Part shown: one piece after another, positions 5,648 through 12,723 of the stretch
How positions within the stretch are numbered: position 1 is the first letter of the stretch
Layout: each line of letters starts with the position of its first letter
Assembly (NCBI RefSeq): GCF_002364335.1
Contig: NZ_DEXW01000025.1
Coordinates: forward strand, 105,160-117,882
Reading direction: 5' to 3'
Source of the DNA: Winogradskyella sp. UBA3174
GTDB lineage: Bacteria; Bacteroidota; Bacteroidia; Flavobacteriales; Flavobacteriaceae
DNA length: 12,723 nt
The notes under the pieces: model-generated
What the model saw: the letters and a program-made list of their open reading frames with translations, nothing else
Told to the model about the DNA's origin: nothing
Databases searched by the model: none
Translations under genes and position numbers: made by a program

Positions 5648-6958
5648 TTAGTCTTGTTGACTATATTTTTCAGAATACCGTTTCCAAAGTTTAGTTTGAT
5701 GCGTTTCTAAACTTAATGTTCTACCATCAATAAATGCTTTGGATACAATATTAGTTCGCATATCTAAAGCATCTCCTTCACTAATAAATAGTGTAGCGCT
5801 TTTGCCTACTTCTAAAGTGCCATACATATCATCAATACCCATTATTTTTGCTGGGTTTTGAGTGATTAATTGTAATGCTTGTTCTTTAGTTAGACCATGT
5901 GCAACTGTTGTCCCAGCATAAAAAGGCAGGTTACGAGAATTCATACGTTCCATTTGTCCGCTTGGTTCTAAAGAAACTAATACACCAGCATCAACTAGTA
6001 ATTTTGCTTGTTTAAATGTGTAATCGTAATCATCATCTTCTAATTCTGGTCTTGAGTGCACGCGTCTCAAAAATACAGATACGTTATTCTGCTTTAAAAA
6101 GTTAGCAACATTAGCTGCTTGATAACCACCAACAATAGTAATTTTTGAAACACTTTGAGATTTTGCGAAATTTACAGCATCAGTGATACTTTTTTCATCA
6201 TCTACATTAATGTACAAATGCTTTGAGTCATCAAACAGACCAGCTAAACCTTCAAAAGGTAAATGACGTTCACCTTTAGTGCCCTTATTGTAACTTTTAG
6301 ATTCATTAAAGTAATCGGTTAATTCTTTAATCTGTTTAGCGTAATCTTTGTTTGGCTTTAAGCCAGGATTTTCTCCTAACCACCAACGTCCTCTGCTAAA
6401 ACTACTTGGCCAATTTACATGAATTCCATTATCCATTTTAATAGCTGCATCTTCCCAGTTCCAAGCGTCATACTGTACAACAGAAGATGTGCCAGTAATA
6501 CGTCCACCACGAGGTACTACTTGCCCAAGTAAAACACCATTAGGTCTCATAGATTCTATAATCTTAGATTCCGTGTTATAAGCAATAATACTTCGTATGT
6601 GTGGATTAAAAGTTCCCATTTCAGAAAGATCACTAGATGCTTTAACAGCATCAACCTCTACCAATCCAAGTGTGCCATTAGAAACTATAAACCCTGGATA
6701 GACATGTTTGCCTTTAGCATCTATAATATCCATCGCTTGTTTTGTGAGTGGAGTAGAAGCCTCTGGCCCAATGGTTTTTATTTTACCGTTACTAACTACA
6801 ATAACACTATTTTCGATAGTAGTTCCATTCCCAATATGAGCAGTTGCTCCAACAATAGCAAAATCTTTAGTTTGCTTTGGAGCTGGTGTTTGTTGTGCAA
6901 AACTTAAAGAGATACACAACATAAATACTAAGATATTTACTTTATTTATTTTTTTCAT
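5648..6958 (-). CDS. Exported amidohydrolase-like protein lacking the N-terminal metal ligands (436 aa)
   Basis: I place the start at the ATG at 6958. It yields a clean signal peptide (MKKINKVNILVFMLCISLSFAQ, cleavage about after Ala21) and a 20-nt gap from the upstream gene. A longer reading from 6997 would overlap that gene and bury the signal peptide. The mature protein has the beta-sandwich strands of a composite amidohydrolase domain (FAIVGATAHIGNGTTIENSV at about 33-52) and the C-terminal signature ITQNPAKIMGIDDMYGTLEVGK (365-386). In the 'PGxIDxHxH' position it reads PGFIVSNGT (88-96), so Asn94 and Thr96 replace both metal-binding His and Val92 replaces the Asp. No obvious later His/His/Asp set replaces them. 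It may be a non-catalytic binding partner of the upstream two-module protein, or work without the usual binuclear site. The protein is periplasmic or exported. It is the last gene of its operon, before a strong terminator. Confidence 0.88.
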   Translation of the reverse strand: MKKINKVNILVFMLCISLSFAQQTPAPKQTKDFAIVGATAHIGNGTTIENSVIVVSNGKIKTIGPEASTPLTKQAMDIIDAKGKHVYPGFIVSNGTLGLVEVDAVKASSDLSEMGTFNPHIRSIIAYNTESKIIESMRPNGVLLGQVVPRGGRITGTSSVVQYDAWNWEDAAIKMDNGIHVNWPSSFSRGRWWLGENPGLKPNKDYAKQIKELTDYFNESKSYNKGTKGERHLPFEGLAGLFDDSKHLYINVDDEKSITDAVNFAKSQSVSKITIVGGYQAANVANFLKQNNVSVFLRRVHSRPELEDDDYDYTFKQAKLLVDAGVLVSLEPSGQMERMNSRNLPFYAGTTVAHGLTKEQALQLITQNPAKIMGIDDMYGTLEVGKSATLFISEGDALDMRTNIVSKAFIDGRTLSLETHQTKLWKRYSEKYSQQD

Positions 6959-6978
6959 GTTTAAATCGTTTAGTTGTG

Positions 6979-9942
6979 TTAATCCATAGAATCGCAATGC
7001 AACAATACTTTTTCTTTTTTCTTTACGGGTTGCGTTTTTAAGCCCTTGTTTTTATCTTGAAGCATAAGATTTGTCAATTCATTTTTTTCTTTCTTAATCG
7101 ATTCACGCATTTGCTTATCTTTTTCTAAATCGAAATAAGTAACACCTTCAATTATCGTTTTTTCTGCTTTAGCATAAATTGATAATGGATGATCTGTCCA
7201 TACTACAATATCAGCATCTTTGCCAACCTTGAGGCTACCAACACGATCATCTAGATGTAATAACTTCGCAGGGTTTAAAGTCACAAATTTCCAAGCATCT
7301 TCTTCGCTAACACCACCATATTTAACAGATTTAGCTGCTTCTTGGTTTAAACGACGCGACATTTCAGCATCATCACTATTAATAGCTACAACAACGCCTG
7401 CATTATGCATAATCGCTGCATTGTATGGAATCGCATCATTAACTTCATACTTGTAAGCCCACCAGTCACTGAAGGTAGATCCTCCAACACCATGTGCTTT
7501 CATTTTGTCTGCTACTTTATAACCTTCAAGGATATGTGTAAACGTGTTAATTTTAAAGTCAAATTTCTCGGCAACTTTCATCAACATATTAATTTCACTT
7601 TGTACATAAGAGTGACAAGAAATGAAACGTTCTTTGTTTATGATTTCGGCAAGTACTTCCATCTCAGTATCCTTACGATATGGCTTTCCGCTTTTCTTTG
7701 CTTCATCATACGCTTTTGCTCTACTGAAATAATCCATAAACACTTGCTCAACTCCCATACGTGATTGTGGGAAACGTGCATTAAATTGACTACGCGATTG
7801 TTTTACGTTTTCACCTAAAGCAAACTTTATAAACTTTGGAGAGTTATCATATATTAAGTCTTCAGCAGGTTCTCCCCATTTTAGTTTAATGATTGCAGAA
7901 CGTCCACCAATAGGATTTGCAGAGCCATGAAGTATTTGAATCGATGTAACTCCACCAGCAAGATTGCGGTAAATATCGACGTCTTCATCATCAAGTACAT
8001 CTTCTATAGTAACTTCTGCAGACGAATTTTGTCCACCTTCATTAATAGAAGCGGCTGCAAGATGCGAATGTTCATCTATAATACCTGCAGTAATGTGTTT
8101 ACCTGTGGCATCAATAACTTTGGCATTTCCTGCTGAAAGGTTTTTGCCAATTTTAGAAATTTTGCCATTCTTAATCAGTATGTCAGTATTTTCTAAAATA
8201 CCATCACTTTCATTGGTCCAAATTGTAGCGTTTTTAAAAAGTAAAGTTTCGATCTTTGGCTTCTCTGTAAAACCATAAGCTATATTAGGATACGTAATAG
8301 GACTCATATAAGGTTCCTTAGACTCTTCCTCTTCTTTCTTTTTATCTGCACTTTTCTCTGCATCTTCTTTTTTCGCTTTATTAGCATAAAAAGATAAATC
8401 ATTGCCATTTGGTAGTGTCGCTTTACCATTAAGGCTACTTCCATTAGCAGCATTGGCAACAACTCTTATATATTCTTTTTTAGTACTGTCAGCTGTTTTA
8501 AAAGTAAGATTTACCCAATCATCAGTATAACTCATTTTAGTGCCTAAGCTTTTCTCACCACTTTCTAATTTTGCACTTGGCTTACTTGTACTTCCAGAAA
8601 TCGATAGTTTATAATCATTACCAGCTAACTTAAAATTGTAGTCACCATCAATGTCTCTAATGTTCATATCTGCAAGAACATGAGGAACTCCTTGTACCCA
8701 GTTTTCGTACAGTTTGGTTTTCTTTTCAAAAATGTCTCCATTTGTGATTAAGAAGTTAGCGTAGCTTCCTGTTTTTAAAGTACCTAAAACATCAGATTTA
8801 CCTAATAAACCTGCAGGAATTGTAGTTAATGCCTCTAAAGCTTTTTGTTTTGAAAGTCCACTTTCAATAGCTTTTATTAAATTAGATGAAAACGATTTTT
8901 TAGATTTTAAACCATGTGTCGTTAAAGCGAATGTTATTCCGTTTTCTTCTAATAACCTTGGGTTGTGAGGTTCTTGATTCCAAGAACGCATATCACTTAG
9001 AGAGAGTGTTCTTGCTAAGAAGGCATTATCAACATCATAAGCCAATTGAAAATTAATTGGAAGAATAATAGTTGCGTTAGTCGCTTTAACTTCACTTATA
9101 CGTTCATACTCATCTCCACCACCAACAATAGTATATTGAATATTAAATGCATCACCAACTTTATCGGCACGCATTAAATTTGCTCTACTACCAGCTTCAA
9201 AAATTTGAGGTAAATCGGTGTTACCATTTAGAGCTTCTAAAGCTAAATCTTTGGTATCTACATTTCCGCCAGCATACCATTTAGCATCATCATACATTTG
9301 TCTGAGTAATGCCATACTTCCCATAATTGAAGACGGATACGACTGACGTGATGTTACACTTTTACTAAATGATAAATGTTGTGTTGTTTCTCCATCAACC
9401 ACACGCATAGAATTATCAGCATTGTTATTTAATGCAATTAAAGCACCAGTACCTCTAACAATACCATCTGGCATATGTGTGTTTACGACACCGAATCCTA
9501 GTTTGTGCATTTCTGTTGCGGATTTAGCATCATATTTAAAACTAGCCATGACATCTTGCTCTGGCATAATGTGATCATTCCAATAAAAACCACTTCTACC
9601 TGGTCCGTATTGTGGTCCACTGCCACCACGTTTAGGTTTTTTTACACCAAAAGTGGTGTACATGTCAATAAAAGAAGGATAGATGGATTTACCAGATAAA
9701 TCAATAGAAGTGGTATTCTTAGGAATACTCACAGATTTACCAACACTAACAACTTTACCTTCTTTAATTAGAAGGGTGCCGTTTTCTATAACTTCGGTTG
9801 GTGAAACATGGATCGTAGCATTTGTAAATGCTGTGTAATTTTTGTTATTCGCTATAACACCAGAATTACTTGGAAAGTAATCTTGTGCAAATAACGAAAA
9901 ACTGCACATTAGCATGAGCAGCCGTAAGTGAAATTTTATCAT
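6979..9942 (-). CDS. Exported two-module amidohydrolase; C-terminal module with intact metal site (987 aa)
   Basis: A signal peptide (MIKFHLRLLMLMCSFSLFAQ) is followed by two amidohydrolase-like modules. The N-terminal module (about 35-425) has the framing strands and the tail LTTIPAGLLGKSDVLGTLKTG (372-392), but YPSFIDMYTTFG (88-99) puts Tyr95 and Thr97 where the HxH motif should be. A beta-rich insert (about 430-520) and a Lys/Glu-rich linker (about 521-545) lead to the C-terminal module (about 560-940). There GIIDEHSHLA gives H625 and H627, followed by CHSY (H777), FTHILEGYK (H803) and INSDDAE (D857), then the tail LNPAKLLHLDDRVGSLKVGKD. This matches imidazolonepropionase-like metal-dependent hydrolases of cyclic amides or peptides. 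The substrate is unknown and a secreted or periplasmic location is expected. The 436-residue partner starts 20 nt after its stop, so they are co-transcribed. A weak -7-like TATCTTTA lies at 9975-9968. Confidence 0.92.
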   Translation of the reverse strand: MIKFHLRLLMLMCSFSLFAQDYFPSNSGVIANNKNYTAFTNATIHVSPTEVIENGTLLIKEGKVVSVGKSVSIPKNTTSIDLSGKSIYPSFIDMYTTFGVKKPKRGGSGPQYGPGRSGFYWNDHIMPEQDVMASFKYDAKSATEMHKLGFGVVNTHMPDGIVRGTGALIALNNNADNSMRVVDGETTQHLSFSKSVTSRQSYPSSIMGSMALLRQMYDDAKWYAGGNVDTKDLALEALNGNTDLPQIFEAGSRANLMRADKVGDAFNIQYTIVGGGDEYERISEVKATNATIILPINFQLAYDVDNAFLARTLSLSDMRSWNQEPHNPRLLEENGITFALTTHGLKSKKSFSSNLIKAIESGLSKQKALEALTTIPAGLLGKSDVLGTLKTGSYANFLITNGDIFEKKTKLYENWVQGVPHVLADMNIRDIDGDYNFKLAGNDYKLSISGSTSKPSAKLESGEKSLGTKMSYTDDWVNLTFKTADSTKKEYIRVVANAANGSSLNGKATLPNGNDLSFYANKAKKEDAEKSADKKKEEEESKEPYMSPITYPNIAYGFTEKPKIETLLFKNATIWTNESDGILENTDILIKNGKISKIGKNLSAGNAKVIDATGKHITAGIIDEHSHLAAASINEGGQNSSAEVTIEDVLDDEDVDIYRNLAGGVTSIQILHGSANPIGGRSAIIKLKWGEPAEDLIYDNSPKFIKFALGENVKQSRSQFNARFPQSRMGVEQVFMDYFSRAKAYDEAKKSGKPYRKDTEMEVLAEIINKERFISCHSYVQSEINMLMKVAEKFDFKINTFTHILEGYKVADKMKAHGVGGSTFSDWWAYKYEVNDAIPYNAAIMHNAGVVVAINSDDAEMSRRLNQEAAKSVKYGGVSEEDAWKFVTLNPAKLLHLDDRVGSLKVGKDADIVVWTDHPLSIYAKAEKTIIEGVTYFDLEKDKQMRESIKKEKNELTNLMLQDKNKGLKTQPVKKKEKVLLHCDSMD

Positions 9943-10020
9943 AAAATTGCTTGGGTTAATTGAATTTTAAAGATAGGTATTAATGCTAAAATTTTAATTT
10001 AATTTGAAAATTTTAACGTT

Positions 10021-11088
10021 TTATAAATCTCGACTTTCATAATAATTAACCAAAAGTGCCACCACATAGCTGTAGCTTTTCATTCCTGCAGATTGATTAT
10101 TCGCTTTGAGGAAGTTATCAAATGTTTTTTCAAAAATAGGTTCTAGAGGGTTTTCGTAAGCCATCCAAAAGGTTTGTACATCTTGATAGTTCTTAAGAAT
10201 ACCTTTATTTACCGTTAGCAATATGCTTTTATAAAATTCTGGATCTCTCTTGTATATTTCTGCTAAGCAATAACGTAAAGCAAAGGTGTAGCCCGAGTAT
10301 TTGAAGTAAATATCTTCATTATGAATTGCAGCTAAGCTCCCAATAAAATTAGCTTCATTTTCCGCTGCATAACCTAATTGATGCGCTGCTTCATGAGATG
10401 CTGTAGTTGGAAATTTATAGGTAAGAATTAATCTGCTGACTTGAGCTTCATTAGTAAAAGGATTTAAATAACCAGAAAAACCCATATATACCAAAGGTGT
10501 ACTATAAATAGATGTTTTTAAACTCGTAGGTTCATAGTTAAGGTGAGGATAGATTTTTGAAAGCGCGTCATATCCGTTCTTAACATTATCAAATATTTCT
10601 GCTCTAGTGTATGGTAATTCAATTTTTAAAGAATCATTAGTAGCTAATTTAGTATGAATTGTATTCGCTTTTTTTATAAGCTTTTCCGTAAATGCTATAA
10701 GTTCTTCTGTAGTGTATTCTGGGTCTAGATTTAAAGATTTGTAAAGTGGCTGTCTGTAATAATTAAATGCCCAAAGGATATGAAACGCAAAATAGGCAAT
10801 AGATAATGCTGCAAAAATATCGAGTAACCAATTTATAGTATCCTTAATAATACGCTTTCTATTTACAATAAACCACCTTATAATATATATGCTTGCTATT
10901 GTGTATAGCACATCTCCACCAGAAAAAGGAAGCCAGCCAAAAACGTAGCGCATTAGTTTAGATAAGAAAACATAAAGGCCATTACTGTAAAATTGCTCAA
11001 CAAATTCAGGGTAATTTTTTAATATTGAAATCAATAGAATTTGAATTCCCAGAAAAATAACAAAGCGAAATTTTTTGATGATGCGCAT
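10021..11088 (-). CDS. DUF3810-family membrane protein with zincin HExxH motif
   Basis: This is a 355-residue protein. Three hydrophobic segments occupy the N-terminal third (about 8-24, 58-74 and 86-108), followed by a soluble domain. The domain contains SHEAAHQLGYAAENEANFIG (231-250): HEAAH at 232-236 is an HExxH zinc-peptidase motif, and E243 or E245 downstream is a likely third ligand. The YMGFSGYLNPFTNEAQV stretch before it (201-217) fits the Bacteroidota family I know as DUF3810. The family is uncharacterised, and membrane-anchored metallopeptidase activity is inferred from the motif alone. The ATG at 11088 gives a basic start MRIIKKFRF before the first helix, consistent with the positive-inside rule. 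The gene is separated by 78 AT-rich nt from the two-module amidohydrolase on the same strand, so read-through is possible, and it is divergent from pepD. Confidence 0.86.
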   Translation of the reverse strand: MRIIKKFRFVIFLGIQILLISILKNYPEFVEQFYSNGLYVFLSKLMRYVFGWLPFSGGDVLYTIASIYIIRWFIVNRKRIIKDTINWLLDIFAALSIAYFAFHILWAFNYYRQPLYKSLNLDPEYTTEELIAFTEKLIKKANTIHTKLATNDSLKIELPYTRAEIFDNVKNGYDALSKIYPHLNYEPTSLKTSIYSTPLVYMGFSGYLNPFTNEAQVSRLILTYKFPTTASHEAAHQLGYAAENEANFIGSLAAIHNEDIYFKYSGYTFALRYCLAEIYKRDPEFYKSILLTVNKGILKNYQDVQTFWMAYENPLEPIFEKTFDNFLKANNQSAGMKSYSYVVALLVNYYESRDL

Positions 11089-11092
11089 GTTT

Positions 11093-11100
11093 CAAAAATA
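11093..11100 (-). promoter_or_regulatory. Possible -7 element for the DUF3810 gene
   Basis: On the minus strand TATTTTTG matches the Bacteroidota -7 consensus TAnnTTTG exactly. It ends only 4 nt before the ATG at 11088, which would make the mRNA leaderless or nearly so. I see no TTG -33 element at a proper distance, so a chance match in AT-rich DNA is quite possible. Confidence 0.28.
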
Positions 11101-11157
11101 AGGAAAAGTTAGTATTGCTGTGTAGTTTTTATTTGAGAGACATGAATTTATAAAGAG

Positions 11158-11178
11158 ATTCTTAAACAAGTTAAGAAT
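11158..11178. repeat. Short perfect palindrome in the divergent intergenic region
   Basis: ATTCTTAA (11158-11165) and TTAAGAAT (11171-11178) form a perfect 8-bp stem around ACAAG. It sits mid-way in the 146-nt gap between the divergent DUF3810 and pepD genes. The wider text (AGAGATTCTTAAACAAG and then TTAAGAATGACAAA) looks like a degraded copy of the 'GATTCTGAAACAAGTTCAGAATGAC' type dispersed palindrome common in flavobacterial intergenic DNA, from memory. No T-run follows, so it is not a terminator. It could also be an operator. Confidence 0.5.
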
Positions 11179-11204
11179 GACAAAAAAGAGTTGTCCATAT
11201 TTCG

Positions 11205-11212
11205 TAAATTTG
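11205..11212 (+). promoter_or_regulatory. pepD: -7 promoter element of pepD
   Basis: TAAATTTG (11205-11212) is an exact match to the Bacteroidota TAnnTTTG -7 element, in the typical context TTTCGTAAATTTGCAA. It predicts transcription starting near 11218-11220 and a leader of about 15 nt before the ATG at 11235. The only nearby TTG (11191-11193) is 11 nt upstream, closer than the usual -33 spacing, so the -33 element is weak or absent. Confidence 0.6.
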
Positions 11213-11234
11213 CAATTCAATAAAAAACAGACAT

Positions 11235-12698
11235 ATGAGTTCAGAAATAAGAGCCTTAGAACCAAAAGCACTTTGGAATAAATTCGCAGATTTAAACGCT
11301 GTACCACGACCTTCTAAAAAAGAAGAACGTGTTATAAAATTCATGAAAGACTTTGGTAAAAGCTTAGGTTTAGAAACTATTGAAGATGAGGTTGGAAATG
11401 TAATTATTAGTAAGCTAGCAACTAAAGGTATGGAAGATAGAAAGCCAATTGTAATGCAATCGCATTTAGATATGGTACATCAAAAAAACAATGATACAGT
11501 TTTCGATTTTTTTACACAAGGTATTGAAATGCATGTCGAAGGCGATTGGGTAAAAGCAAAAGGAACAACACTTGGAGCTGATAATGGTTTAGGTGTAGCA
11601 ACAATAATGGCTATTTTAGAAAGTGATACTATTTTACATCCTGCATTAGAAGCTTTATTTACCATAGATGAAGAAACTGGAATGACTGGTGCGATGGGAT
11701 TAAAAGGTGGCGTATTAAAAGGCGACATACTTTTGAATTTAGATACAGAAGAAGATGATGAAATAGGAGTAGGTTGCGCTGGTGGAGTAGATGTTACTGC
11801 AACACGTGAGTATGCGGAAGAAGAAACTCCAGAATTTAAAATAGGTTATACAATTACTGTAAAAGGGTTACAGGGTGGCCATTCGGGCATGCAAATACAT
11901 GAAGGTTTAGGAAACGCAAATAAAATTATGAACCGCCTATTATTTGATGGTTTTGAAAATTTCGGATTACGTATTTCAGAAATTGATGGTGGTAGTTTAC
12001 GTAATGCTATTCCGAGAGAAAGTAATGCTAATGTTTGTATAGATGATATCCATAAAGATGCTTTTGAATTTGAAATGAAACAGTTTTCTGAAACTATTAA
12101 AACAGAGTTCAAAACTATGGAGCCTGATTTAGAAATTGTTGTTTCTAAAACCCATACTCCAGAAAAAATTATGGATTTAGGTGTACAAGAAGGTATTACT
12201 AGAGCATTATATGCTGCTTGTAATGGTGTGTATCGTATGAGTCCGGATATTGAGGGCTTAGTAGAAACTTCTAATAATATAGCTCGCGTTATCGTAAAAG
12301 ATGGTGCGATTAAAGTTGGCTGTTTAACACGTAGTTCGGTTGAGAGTACTAAACTAGATTTGGCCAATACATTACGTGCTACTTTTGAGTTAACAGGTTG
12401 TGAGGTTGAACTATCTGGCGATTATCCTGGTTGGGCACCAAATATGGATTCGGCAATATTAAAAGTATTAGTTCCAATATACGAACGTTTAAATAACGGA
12501 GAGAAGCCACACGTAGCAGCTTGCCATGCAGGTTTAGAATGTGGTATTTTAGGTCAGAATTATCCAGATATGGATATGATTAGTTTTGGACCAAATATTA
12601 AAGGAGCACATTCCCCAGATGAGCGTGCGCAGATTTCTTCTGCTCAGAAGTATTGGAAATTTGTATTAGAGATATTAGAAAATATTCCTAAGGCATAA
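11235..12698 (+). CDS. pepD: Aminoacyl-histidine dipeptidase (peptidase D, M20C)
   Basis: This is a 487-residue cytosolic zinc dipeptidase that cleaves Xaa-His and other dipeptides, releasing amino acids from imported peptides. The length and architecture match bacterial PepD. The catalytic domain is split by a lid or dimerisation domain (about 205-390) starting near VKGLQGGHSGMQIHEGLGNA (209-228). The binuclear metal site is complete: H77 in QSHLDMV with D79 beside it, bridging D116 in TTLGADNGLG, catalytic E146 with E147 in TIDEETGM, D170 in LLNLDTEE and H459 in KGAHSPDER. The ATG at 11235 gives the family-typical N-terminus (ALEPKALWNKFADLNAVPRPSKKEE). There is no signal peptide. It has its own TAnnTTTG promoter, is divergent from the DUF3810 gene, and appears monocistronic as far as the window shows. 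Confidence 0.96.
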   Translation: MSSEIRALEPKALWNKFADLNAVPRPSKKEERVIKFMKDFGKSLGLETIEDEVGNVIISKLATKGMEDRKPIVMQSHLDMVHQKNNDTVFDFFTQGIEMHVEGDWVKAKGTTLGADNGLGVATIMAILESDTILHPALEALFTIDEETGMTGAMGLKGGVLKGDILLNLDTEEDDEIGVGCAGGVDVTATREYAEEETPEFKIGYTITVKGLQGGHSGMQIHEGLGNANKIMNRLLFDGFENFGLRISEIDGGSLRNAIPRESNANVCIDDIHKDAFEFEMKQFSETIKTEFKTMEPDLEIVVSKTHTPEKIMDLGVQEGITRALYAACNGVYRMSPDIEGLVETSNNIARVIVKDGAIKVGCLTRSSVESTKLDLANTLRATFELTGCEVELSGDYPGWAPNMDSAILKVLVPIYERLNNGEKPHVAACHAGLECGILGQNYPDMDMISFGPNIKGAHSPDERAQISSAQKYWKFVLEILENIPKA

Positions 12699-12723
12699 AT
12701 AACAATATATAAACAAAAAAAAG

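Noticed and set aside
6959..6997. Longer start for the 436-residue amidohydrolase (ATG at 6997, 449 aa)
   Set aside because: It would overlap the upstream gene by 19 nt and place 13 polar residues before a perfect signal peptide. The ATG at 6958 gives a normal leader.
6599..9699. Several plus-strand ORFs of 60-120 codons opposite the amidohydrolase genes
   Set aside because: They lie antisense to clearly real genes with recognised domains, and have low-complexity or unlikely compositions with no family resemblance.
9987..10015. AT-only inverted repeat (TAAAATTTT / AAAATTTTA) after the DUF3810 stop as a terminator
   Set aside because: The stem has no G-C pair and such symmetry is expected by chance in this composition. 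It is too weak to call.
11092..11307. Minus-strand ORF of 71 codons spanning the divergent intergenic region
   Set aside because: It overlaps the pepD start and promoter in antisense, covers the palindrome, and its product is a run of hydrophobic and Asn/Lys residues typical of translated AT-rich spacer.
11480..12367. Minus-strand ORFs of 82 and 173 codons opposite pepD
   Set aside because: They are antisense shadows of a complete, well-recognised PepD with all metal ligands.
1..12723. CRISPR array, tRNA/rRNA, insertion sequence, prophage or defence island
   Set aside because: I found no regularly spaced direct repeats, no cloverleaf or rRNA-like segments, no transposase or integrase motifs, and no recognisable defence genes on either strand.

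Overview
The window looks like chromosomal DNA of a member of the Bacteroidota, most likely Flavobacteriaceae. It is strongly AT-rich and lacks Shine-Dalgarno-like leaders. One start is preceded by a TAnnTTTG-type -7 element, secreted proteins have signal peptides ending in 'FAQ', and there is a type IX secretion (T9SS) C-terminal sorting domain. No genus can be assigned from the sequence alone. Most of the content is core metabolism and envelope housekeeping. I see no defence system, phage, transposase, CRISPR array or RNA gene.

Left block (1-3029, all minus strand). Transcription runs from a SpoU/TrmH-family RNA 2'-O-methyltransferase (2229-3029), across a degenerate palindromic repeat (2148-2225), into a tight three-gene membrane set. 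That set is an Ste24-like M48 metalloprotease (893-2131), a 68-residue single-pass membrane protein (673-879), and an HTTM-like multi-pass membrane protein that runs off the window edge (1-680). The last two overlap by 8 nt.

Middle block (3030-5647). The plus strand carries the decayed 3' end of a T9SS-exported, repeat-type surface protein (about 3138-3591), with a frameshift at a T8 run and an in-frame stop. Its terminator is intact. A plus-strand lipoprotein of DUF6503-like type (3683-4480) follows, converging on a minus-strand lipoprotein of unknown function (4598-5188), with a palindromic repeat between their 3' ends. The 460-nt gap at 5189-5647 is not empty. It holds two strong hairpin terminators bracketing two short minus-strand ORFs of 59 and 34 codons.

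Right block (5648-12698). A minus-strand series runs from a DUF3810 membrane zincin (10021-11088) to a 987-residue exported protein with two amidohydrolase modules (6979-9942) and a 436-residue exported single amidohydrolase module (5648-6958). It ends at a 12-bp-stem terminator. Of the three amidohydrolase modules, only the C-terminal module of the large protein keeps the metal ligands. A 146-nt divergent intergenic region then leads to a plus-strand cytosolic aminoacyl-histidine dipeptidase (pepD, 11235-12698). The 25 nt after it hold nothing recognisable.

The window contains no obvious new multi-gene system. The items most worth a second look are the metal-less amidohydrolase modules, the decayed T9SS cargo gene, the two terminator-bracketed small ORFs, the protease/small protein/HTTM operon, and three unrelated intergenic palindromes that look like relics of dispersed repeats.
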